Shown here: positions 6,988 to 12,440 of the stretch, one piece after another
Layout of the letters: every line of letters begins with the position of its first letter
Position numbering within the stretch: position 1 is the first letter of the stretch
Assembly: GCA_024403175.1 (NCBI GenBank)
Contig: JAKSSI010000014.1
Span: forward strand, 1-12,440
Length of the DNA: 12,440 nt
Direction: 5' to 3'
Source: Clostridia bacterium
Lineage (GTDB): Bacteria; Bacillota_A; Clostridia; Peptostreptococcales; Anaerovoracaceae
Program-made: the position numbers and the translations under genes
Notes under the pieces: model-generated
Told to the model about the DNA's origin: nothing
What the model saw: only the letters and a program-made list of their open reading frames with translations
The model's database searches: none

Positions 6988-8457
6988 ATGGGTCTAAATA
7001 CAAAACCGATAATTAAAGTATTGTCTGCTGCAATGGTTCTTGTAGGCGTAGCTATGCTGCTTCCAGGAATCGTTTCACTTATTTACAAAGAGCCTAAAAG
7101 TGCCCTTTGTTTCTTTGCGTGCGGCGGAGTAATGATAGTTGTAGGACTTACCACAATTTTTATTAGCCCCGCTGCCGACAACACCGTACTAAGAATGAAG
7201 GACGGATTCTTTATTGTAGGGGTTGCATGGCTTTTAATCTCTGCGCTCGGAGCCCTTCCTTTCGTTTTTTCTGGAAGCATTCCAAACTTTATCGATGCTT
7301 TCTTTGAAACAGCTTCTGGCTTTACAACAACTGGGTCGACAATATTAACTGATATTGAAGCACTGCCTAAGGGCATGCTTTTCTGGCGTAGTTTTACTCA
7401 CTGGCTTGGCGGCATGGGCGTGCTGGTTCTTACTATTGCAATTCTTCCTATGCTTGGCATTGGCGGCGCAAAAATTATGCGTGCCGAAACCACCGGCCCG
7501 ACAATGGACAAGATTACATTTACTATCACAGGATCAGCAAAGAGACTGTATTTAATCTACACAGGTTTTACATTCTTCGAAGTAGTACTGCTCTGCGCAG
7601 GCGGTATGAATCTTTATGATTCCTTAGTGCATTCCTTTGGTACTCTTGGTACTGGCGGATTCTCTAGCTACGGAGCCAGCATTGCATATTTCGACAGCAC
7701 TTACATAGATATGGTTATATCCATCTTTATGATAATTGCTGGTGCAAACTTCAGCCTTTACTACTACCTCTTTGCAGGTAGCCCAAAGCTGATGTTTAAG
7801 GATACCGAATTTAGAACATACATCGGAATAGTTACAGGTTCTACTGTATTCATTATGGTGATGCTTTTAATAAAGAACTTCTATGGAAGCATTGCAGAAG
7901 CATTTAGATATGCACTCTTCCAAGTTGCATCTATTATTACGACAACAGGCTATGCTACAGCAGACTTCGACCAATGGCCACTGCCTTGCAGAATGGTGCT
8001 TCTTATCCTTATGATATGCGGTGCCTGCGCAGGCTCTACAGCTGGCGGACTTAAGGTTATTCGTATCATTATGCTCTGCAAGATGTTTGTAAGAAGAATG
8101 GTAAAAAAGCTTCATCCGCACAGAGTAAGTCCTGTTAGAGTTGGCGGCAGCGTAGTAGAAGAAAACACGCTTTCCGTTGTTTCAACTCTTGCGCAACTTT
8201 ATATAGGATTGGTGCTTGCATCTACAATTTTTATAAGCCTTGTAGATAGTGAAGGCCTTGTAACATCCTTTACAGCGGTAATCGCATGCATTAGTAATAT
8301 TGGACCAGGCTTTGATAAAGTAGGCCCTGTTATGAACTTTGCATTTTTCTCTGCTCCAACTAAAATATTACTTTCATTACTAATGATAGGCGGCAGATTA
8401 GAGCTCTACACTATCGTATTGCTGTTTACACCAAGCTTTTGGGGAAAGAAGGCGTAA
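6988..8457 (+). CDS. trkH: TrkH-family potassium uptake channel subunit
   Basis: TrkH is the membrane pore subunit of the Trk/Ktr potassium uptake systems and is gated by TrkA rings. The 489 residues contain four membrane-pore-membrane repeats whose filter loops are visible: TTTGST (113-118), LGTGGFS (220-226), TTTGYA (318-323) and SNIGPGF (436-442), each with the expected glycine. The C-terminus LLMIGGRLELYTIVLLF is typical. Only three bases separate it from the trkA stop and no Shine-Dalgarno sequence precedes the ATG, so translation probably depends on coupling to trkA. That makes the trkA break more consequential. The next gene starts directly at its stop codon (TAAATG). Confidence 0.95.
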   Translation: MGLNTKPIIKVLSAAMVLVGVAMLLPGIVSLIYKEPKSALCFFACGGVMIVVGLTTIFISPAADNTVLRMKDGFFIVGVAWLLISALGALPFVFSGSIPNFIDAFFETASGFTTTGSTILTDIEALPKGMLFWRSFTHWLGGMGVLVLTIAILPMLGIGGAKIMRAETTGPTMDKITFTITGSAKRLYLIYTGFTFFEVVLLCAGGMNLYDSLVHSFGTLGTGGFSSYGASIAYFDSTYIDMVISIFMIIAGANFSLYYYLFAGSPKLMFKDTEFRTYIGIVTGSTVFIMVMLLIKNFYGSIAEAFRYALFQVASIITTTGYATADFDQWPLPCRMVLLILMICGACAGSTAGGLKVIRIIMLCKMFVRRMVKKLHPHRVSPVRVGGSVVEENTLSVVSTLAQLYIGLVLASTIFISLVDSEGLVTSFTAVIACISNIGPGFDKVGPVMNFAFFSAPTKILLSLLMIGGRLELYTIVLLFTPSFWGKKA

Positions 8458-9012
8458 ATGATTATGGATAGAATTGTAGATTTCATTTCAATAATTACAT
8501 TAAGCGGTTTTTCATCCTTTGCGGAAAAGATAATCAGCTATCTAGGTTTTACTAAAATCCTTGCAACAATTCCTGTAATGGAAACATTAGCGTGGCTTAT
8601 TATCTTTATCATTTCAGTTGGGCCGAACAACCTCTTAATTTGCCTTTTAAACGTTAATAAGAGCTTCACTCAAAAGATTCATCCTAATGCAGTAGTAGTC
8701 CTTAAAAAAGGAAAGAATATCATCCCTGAAGACTACGCTGAAAAGGCTTCATTGCATGTAGTTGTAACTGTGATGGTAGAACTGATTTTATCATTCATCT
8801 TCTGCTTTGAAGCTGATTCTCTAACAACAGCTCTGCTTTTAGGAATAGCAATTCCTGCTAATGCAGGTTGGCTATTGCTACTTGTTGGAAAGACTTCCCT
8901 TCTTGCAGGTTTCTCTGCAGGAATGAAAATAGTAATGTGCATTGCACTTATAATCGCAAGAATTAAATTTCTCAATAGTATGCGTCATCATTTTAAACCC
9001 AGGAGGAAATAA
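8458..9012 (+). CDS. Diverged half-length TrkH paralogue (C-terminal half only)
   Basis: This 184-residue hydrophobic protein has no obvious named family, but it aligns along its length with the C-terminal half of the adjacent TrkH, with one gap of about three residues and one of one residue. Anchors: SIITLSG (11-17) with SIITTTG (315-321); KIHP (73-76) with KLHP (374-377); NAG (135-137) with the filter NIG (437-439); FSAGMKI (152-158) with FSAPTKI (454-460); ARI (167-169) with GRL (469-471). It starts at the third pore helix, so the first two repeats and the first helix of the third are missing. The filter glycines remain but neighbouring filter residues have changed. The role is unknown: accessory subunit, regulator or decaying duplicate. 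Confidence 0.75.
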   Translation: MIMDRIVDFISIITLSGFSSFAEKIISYLGFTKILATIPVMETLAWLIIFIISVGPNNLLICLLNVNKSFTQKIHPNAVVVLKKGKNIIPEDYAEKASLHVVVTVMVELILSFIFCFEADSLTTALLLGIAIPANAGWLLLLVGKTSLLAGFSAGMKIVMCIALIIARIKFLNSMRHHFKPRRK

Positions 9013-9014
9013 GC

Positions 9015-9383
9015 ATGTATATTCTTAAAGATCAAATGGTAGTTGAACAGAAGACAGAAGTAAGAGGCGGCATAGGAACTCTTTCTTTTAAGAACATTGT
9101 TCCAGGAGATGCTCTTTACAAGGCAGGAACAATGCTTGCAGAAATCACTATTCCTGCTGGTTGCTCAGTAGGAGCTCACGACCACACAGAAAACTTTGAA
9201 TGGTATTACATTATTCAGGGCGAAGCTAAGGTTACAGACGGAAGTGAAGAAAAGATTTTAACAGCTGGCGATGCAGAAATCTGCGGCGAAGGAAACACAC
9301 ATTCTGTTACAAATGTAGGAACAACAGATGTTAAGTTACTTGCTGGTATCTTCTGGAATCCAGCAAAGCACGAATACAAGTAA
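9015..9383 (+). CDS. Small single-domain cupin protein
   Basis: This is a 122-residue beta-barrel protein with both cupin motifs. Motif 1 has His55, His57, Glu62 and Gly69 (AHDHTENFEWYYIIQGE). Motif 2 has Gly85, His96 and Asn100 (GDAEICGEGNTHSVTN). The three histidines and glutamate would bind one divalent metal. Such minimal cupins include isomerases, dioxygenases and sensors, and the sequence does not say which. The start is fixed by AGGAGG at 9001-9006, which lies in the end of the upstream gene, two bases after which this gene begins. It is the last gene of the trk operon and is followed by a strong terminator. No functional link to potassium uptake is evident. Confidence 0.88.
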   Translation: MYILKDQMVVEQKTEVRGGIGTLSFKNIVPGDALYKAGTMLAEITIPAGCSVGAHDHTENFEWYYIIQGEAKVTDGSEEKILTAGDAEICGEGNTHSVTNVGTTDVKLLAGIFWNPAKHEYK

Positions 9384-9395
9384 TTAAGTCATTAT

Positions 9396-9427
9396 AAAAG
9401 CGGCTCAAATCAAATGAGCCGCTTTTT
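9396..9427. terminator. Bidirectional intrinsic terminator between convergent operons
   Basis: AAAAGCGGCTCA (9396-9407) and TGAGCCGCTTTT (9415-9426) form a perfect 12-bp stem with a 7-base loop. On the plus strand the stem runs into TTTTTGTTTT behind the cupin gene. On the minus strand it ends in TTTTATAAT behind apbE. It sits in the 51-base gap between the two convergent genes and probably ends both operons, more strongly on the plus strand. Confidence 0.9.
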
Positions 9428-9434
9428 GTTTTAT

Positions 9435-10493
9435 TTATTTTCCCCAGCCGCTGGAATGCTTAATCGTCATATCATTGAATATCCACATACATTCCGCACC
9501 ATCAAGGTCTTCAATGAACTTTAAACCCTCTTCGTAATCCATATTAAATACTGATGTTGAAAGAGCATCTGCAAGGCCAGAATCTTTAGTCAAAATAGAA
9601 ATCGATAAGAATCTATTTTCTGGCTTTAGAGTATCTGGGTCGATAATATGGTGATATGTTTTATCATCTACTACAAAGAATCTTTCATACACTCCGCTTG
9701 TTACTACAGACATATTGCCTATATATACAAGTTCTACATAACCGCCTTGAGTATTAGGTTTTGGATCTTGAATACCAACAGACCACTTGTCTCCACTAGG
9801 CTTAACACCTGTTGTTTTTATATTGCCACCAGCTGAAATAAGAACGGATGTATGACCAGCTTTTTCAAGTTTATTTGCAATAATTTCTGTAGCGAATCCT
9901 TTTGCAACAGCACCTACATCTAAAAGCATTTTTTCATCAGCAAGATAAACTGTTGAATTGTTTTCATCGATTATTAAATCTTCAATGTTGCAATGCAAAG
10001 CAGCATCTCTTAAATCAGTTTCATCTGGAATGTACGGAGGAATATAAGTTTTTATTCCATTGGCAAGCTCTCTAGCATCGTGCCAAAGGCGTAAAACGCT
10101 GCCCATAGCAATATTTATTTTGCTATTTGATTGTTTATACATTTCTTTGCCAAACTTCAGCAAATCGATGATTTCAGGCTCAACTTTAACAGGTTCTTTA
10201 CCTGCATTATCATTGATTGTTTTAATGTTATTTATTCCAGGATAGTCGTTGTAAATATCATAGAGTTTTGTAAGACGGTAATAATCTTCTTCGATCTGCT
10301 TTTCAATATCATTGAACTCAGCTTCTTTCTTTGCATAAACAGTTGTGGAAATAACAGTATCAAAAGCATCATAAAAAAGCCCATTAAACTTAATGAGCTC
10401 TTCTTTTCTGCGCTGAACATTGCTGCAACTACAAGTAAGCAGAGCAATGATAAAAGCAAGTATTAAACTGAGAGATTTTTTTAAAGATTTCAC
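9435..10493 (-). CDS. apbE: FAD:protein FMN transferase, ApbE-type lipoprotein
   Basis: ApbE covalently attaches FMN from FAD to threonines of target proteins such as Rnf/Nqr subunits and other extracytoplasmic flavoproteins. The 352 residues begin with a lipoprotein signal: Lys residues, a hydrophobic stretch and cysteines at 21 and 23, either of which could be the lipidated one. Family motifs follow: LDVGAVAKGFA (191-201), SAGGNIKTTG (220-229), HHIIDP (281-286) and ADALST (309-314). The start is GTG, directly after the stop of the upstream hydrolase gene, with only a weak ribosome binding site, so translational coupling is likely. It is the last gene of the minus-strand block. No flavoprotein substrate is encoded nearby. 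Confidence 0.94.
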   Translation of the reverse strand: MKSLKKSLSLILAFIIALLTCSCSNVQRRKEELIKFNGLFYDAFDTVISTTVYAKKEAEFNDIEKQIEEDYYRLTKLYDIYNDYPGINNIKTINDNAGKEPVKVEPEIIDLLKFGKEMYKQSNSKINIAMGSVLRLWHDARELANGIKTYIPPYIPDETDLRDAALHCNIEDLIIDENNSTVYLADEKMLLDVGAVAKGFATEIIANKLEKAGHTSVLISAGGNIKTTGVKPSGDKWSVGIQDPKPNTQGGYVELVYIGNMSVVTSGVYERFFVVDDKTYHHIIDPDTLKPENRFLSISILTKDSGLADALSTSVFNMDYEEGLKFIEDLDGAECMWIFNDMTIKHSSGWGK

Positions 10494-11111
10494 TTAAATT
10501 CTTGATTTTGCGTCTAATATTACAACGCCCTTTGTTTCTCCTGTGATTTCAATTTCGCAAGAGTTTGCATATGTTACGGATTCAAAAAGTTCTGCGAAAT
10601 GATCTCTTGTGGTAATCTTGTCAAAGCCACATGTTTCATGTCTATAGTGCATAGGAATGATTAACTTTGCGCCAATCTTTTCTGCAAATTCTTTGCTTTC
10701 TTCTGCAGCAAGGGTAAATGTACCACCAACAGGAATCATTACAGCATCTAAGTTCTTCATAAGAGACATCTGCTCTTCTGTAGGCATAACGCCCATATCG
10801 CCGCAGTGCATTACGCGAAGGCCTTTATACTCAAAAATCTGAAGCTTATTAGGACCTCTTAATGCGCCCAGCTCTTTGTCGTGGAAACTATCAACTGTAA
10901 CCACATTTAGTTCAGCAGGCTTTGCTGCGTTTGTAAGTTTAACAGCTTCAACAAATGCGTGGTCGCCGTGGCCGTGAGATGGAAGAACTTCGTTTGCATC
11001 TATTGTTCCAAGATTATAACCAGGAACACCAGTAAAAGGATCTAAAACAATTTTGTAACCATCGAAATCAAGTTCAAAACAAGAATGTCCGTAGTATGTA
11101 ATCTTAATCAT
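10494..11111 (-). CDS. Metallo-beta-lactamase-fold hydrolase (UlaG/UPF0173-like)
   Basis: This is a 205-residue cytoplasmic metallohydrolase-fold protein. Metal-binding motifs are GHSCF near the N-terminus (8-12), LDPF (23-26), SHGHGDH (45-51, with Ser in place of the usual Thr), HCGDMG (102-107) and PMHY (153-156). The layout resembles L-ascorbate-6-phosphate lactonase UlaG and the UPF0173 metal-dependent hydrolases, but no sugar-utilisation gene adjoins it, so the substrate stays open. The ATG overlaps the end of mrnC by 8 bases, with AAAGGA inside mrnC as its ribosome binding site. The stop codon directly abuts the apbE GTG. Confidence 0.87.
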   Translation of the reverse strand: MIKITYYGHSCFELDFDGYKIVLDPFTGVPGYNLGTIDANEVLPSHGHGDHAFVEAVKLTNAAKPAELNVVTVDSFHDKELGALRGPNKLQIFEYKGLRVMHCGDMGVMPTEEQMSLMKNLDAVMIPVGGTFTLAAEESKEFAEKIGAKLIIPMHYRHETCGFDKITTRDHFAELFESVTYANSCEIEITGETKGVVILDAKSRI

Positions 11112-11520
11112 TTTTTCCTTTCCCCTTTTCTCTAATAATCGCAGCAGATTTCTCCATTATTTCGTTTAGCCTATTTGTGTCTTCACTTAAGAACAAAAAT
11201 CCTAAATATGCCTCGAATGCTGTAGCCCACTTGTAAGTAATTGCATCTGCATTCTTTGCTTTTGTGGCAGTCTTATGATTTCTTGCACGCTTTATTAGCG
11301 CTACTTCATCTTCGGACAGCAAGCCGTCATCTATAAGCGTCTTAACCGCAAAAGCCTGCGCATTGGCATTGACATACTTTACGCCTTCCTTATGTAGATA
11401 GTCTGCGTGGTTTGCGTCGGGCAGCATTTCTATAACCTGCGCCCTAACATATTGTTCCCAAACAGCATCTCCCATATAGGCAAGAGAAAGCACATTAAGT
11501 TGTAAAGGATTTTTCACCAT
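11104..11520 (-). CDS. mrnC: Mini-ribonuclease III
   Basis: MrnC is an RNase III catalytic domain without the double-strand RNA-binding domain; in Bacillus it matures 23S rRNA. The N-terminal signature LNVLSLAYMGDAVWEQYVR contains the catalytic acidic residue (Asp18 counted from this start), and the late acidic motif sits in ATAFEAYLGFLFL. RARNHKT lies between them. The size of 138-142 residues fits the family. The start at 11520 is chosen because GGGAA lies at workable spacing. An ATG at 11532 would add four residues and overlap the upstream gene, but has no ribosome binding site. In many Firmicutes mrnC follows cysS; here a gene of unknown function precedes it. Confidence 0.93.
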   Translation of the reverse strand: MVKNPLQLNVLSLAYMGDAVWEQYVRAQVIEMLPDANHADYLHKEGVKYVNANAQAFAVKTLIDDGLLSEDEVALIKRARNHKTATKAKNADAITYKWATAFEAYLGFLFLSEDTNRLNEIMEKSAAIIREKGKGKND

Positions 11521-11522
11521 TT

Positions 11523-12218
11523 TTATTCCCATTCAGATGAAGGAACAATTACTTCATCTTCAAATACTTCTTTAAGAATTGCCCTCTCTTCTTCAGGCTC
11601 AACAGGGCCGTCTTCAAACTCAAGCTGGAAAGTAACTTTAATACTTGCCATCTGCGCTGCGGCCAAACGTTCTTCTTGCAAATCGCCTCTATCGAACAAT
11701 GCATTTTCAACAAAGTCCCAAGTAAACACCCAAAGGAAAATTACAATAAGTTCTGAAAGAAGTCTATTGTTTGAAACAAGGCCGGACAAAAGAGTTACAA
11801 GAACTGCAAAGAAAGCTCCTAAGGCAAGAAGCAATATAGATTTATTTCTATTCTTTTCAACTGCCATCTGAGCATCGCCCATTTTAAGAGCATAATAGTC
11901 CGCAATAGTTTCTTCAATGCAAGCTCTTTCCTTTTGAGAAAAACGCTTACCGCAAATTTCTAAAACTATTGGATATTCTGTTGGTACATAATTAGCATTT
12001 TCATCAACAAATCTAACGAAAGATTCATTAAGCCATTCATAACCTTCTACAGAATATGGATCGATTATGTCGTAATAGTCTTTTACGTTGCAGGAAATAT
12101 AGGCAAGTCCGTTATCTACATAAAGCTCTCTTACAAACTTTGCAACGTCTACACTCTTTGCACTAAACTTCTTTAAATTTCTTTTAAGTCTTCTACTCTT
12201 TCTCTTAAAAAATCCCAT
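11523..12218 (-). CDS. Conserved-looking membrane protein of unknown function
   Basis: I do not recognise this 231-residue protein. It has a strongly basic N-terminus (FFKRKSRRLKRNLKK), a cytoplasmic-looking region of about 110 residues rich in Tyr, Asp and Glu, two hydrophobic helices at about 127-148 and 153-172 that would form a membrane hairpin, and an acidic C-terminal tail. AAGGAG at 12224-12229 (complement), five bases away, fixes the ATG at 12218 rather than a TTG at 12233 lying within that site. The stop is just upstream of mrnC, so the two are probably cotranscribed. The basic head and acidic tail could serve protein or nucleic-acid contacts at the membrane, which is speculation. 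Confidence 0.75.
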   Translation of the reverse strand: MGFFKRKSRRLKRNLKKFSAKSVDVAKFVRELYVDNGLAYISCNVKDYYDIIDPYSVEGYEWLNESFVRFVDENANYVPTEYPIVLEICGKRFSQKERACIEETIADYYALKMGDAQMAVEKNRNKSILLLALGAFFAVLVTLLSGLVSNNRLLSELIVIFLWVFTWDFVENALFDRGDLQEERLAAAQMASIKVTFQLEFEDGPVEPEEERAILKEVFEDEVIVPSSEWE

Positions 12219-12220
12219 TG

Positions 12221-12294
12221 TTACTCCTTGCAAGCATCTGCAAGTTCCTCTTTTGAAATACCCATGTAATTCAAACGCTTAAGACATGTCTTAA
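12221..12294 (-). CDS. 3' tail of an unidentified minus-strand gene
   Basis: On the minus strand a frame ends at TAA 12221-12223 with the coding-like sequence KRLNYMGISKEELADACKE. Its last codons form the ribosome binding site of the next gene, as expected for an upstream operon member. Further upstream the frame turns into complement of the galactokinase fragment and meets a TAA at about 12315-12317, so only about 20 to 25 codons look genuine. The protein cannot be named from so short a tail. Confidence 0.4.
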
Positions 12295-12440
12295 CAGAGC
12301 AGGATCGTACTATTTATGCAAGCTGCGCTTTGAAAAGCAAAGATTTCTTAACACTTGCAAGACTTATGGATGAGTCTCACGAGTCACTAAAAAATGATTA
12401 TGAGGTGACTGGAATGGAGTTAGATACCATAGTAGAGGCG
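12270..12440 (+). CDS. galK: Galactokinase, internal fragment (truncated at both ends)
   Basis: The plus strand encodes a segment with the hallmarks of galactokinase C-terminal region: KRLRHVLTEQDRT, then ALKSKDF, LMDESHESLKNDYEVTG and ELDTIVEA. The family pattern is RxxHVxxExxR followed by LMxxSHxSLxxDYEVTGxELD. Galactokinase phosphorylates galactose at C1 in the Leloir pathway. The frame is open to the window edge. Upstream it meets TAA at 12267-12269, and no galactokinase-like residues are seen before it, so the N-terminal part is missing. It overlaps the tail of an opposite-strand gene at a 16-bp palindrome, which suggests a rearrangement or chimeric join rather than a native gene end. 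Confidence 0.75.
12279..12294. repeat. Perfect 16-bp palindrome at the junction of two opposed gene fragments
   Basis: TTAAGACATGTCTTAA is its own reverse complement. It lies where the minus-strand gene tail ends and the plus-strand galactokinase fragment begins, and is read as coding on both strands. It has no loop and no T-run, so it is not a terminator. Confidence 0.7.

Noticed and set aside
9384..9434. A small gene between the cupin and apbE
   Set aside because: The gap is 51 bases and is filled by the bidirectional terminator.

Overview
The window looks like part of a low- to mid-GC Gram-positive genome, most likely a member of the Clostridia (Bacillota). Reasons: strong AGGAGG/GGAGG-type ribosome binding sites, extended -10 promoters (TGGTATAAT), GTG/TTG starts, densely overlapping genes, and Firmicutes-type proteins such as Mini-RNase III (MrnC), a DUF2156 protein and TrkA/TrkH potassium uptake. 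The genus cannot be fixed from sequence alone. Both ends look like assembly break points: the left end holds repeat-like palindromic DNA, and the right end joins two oppositely oriented partial genes at a 16-bp palindrome. The window may therefore be a whole contig.

Left block (224-4589, minus strand): a five-gene housekeeping operon, der-miaB-ybaB-recR-lgt, in which every stop codon overlaps the next start. It covers ribosome assembly (Der), tRNA modification (MiaB), nucleoid and recombination proteins (YbaB, RecR) and lipoprotein maturation (Lgt). An imperfect 150-bp palindrome downstream of lgt (67-215) may end transcription but also looks like a dispersed repeat.

Middle block (4679-9383, plus strand): transcribed divergently from der through two mirror-image extended -10 elements at 4621-4653. 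It encodes a DUF2156 acyltransferase-like protein, a TrkA potassium-uptake regulator whose frame is broken in the first RCK_C domain, the TrkH channel, a 184-residue protein that is a diverged copy of the C-terminal half of TrkH, and a small cupin. The trkA break coincides with a perfect 11-bp stem plus T-run, which looks like an intrinsic terminator inside the coding region. A bidirectional terminator (9396-9427) closes the block.

Right block (9435-12218, minus strand): a two-membrane-span protein of unknown function, mrnC, a metallo-beta-lactamase-fold hydrolase and an ApbE-type flavin transferase lipoprotein, all tightly packed. Upstream lie the 3' tail of an unidentified minus-strand gene and then, on the plus strand, a galactokinase fragment that runs off the window.

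The best leads are the truncated TrkH paralogue next to trkH, the hairpin-interrupted trkA, the symmetrical divergent promoter, the coding-like left-end repeat, and the probable chimeric or inverted junction near 12290. No tRNA, rRNA, CRISPR array, phage gene or insertion-sequence transposase was seen.
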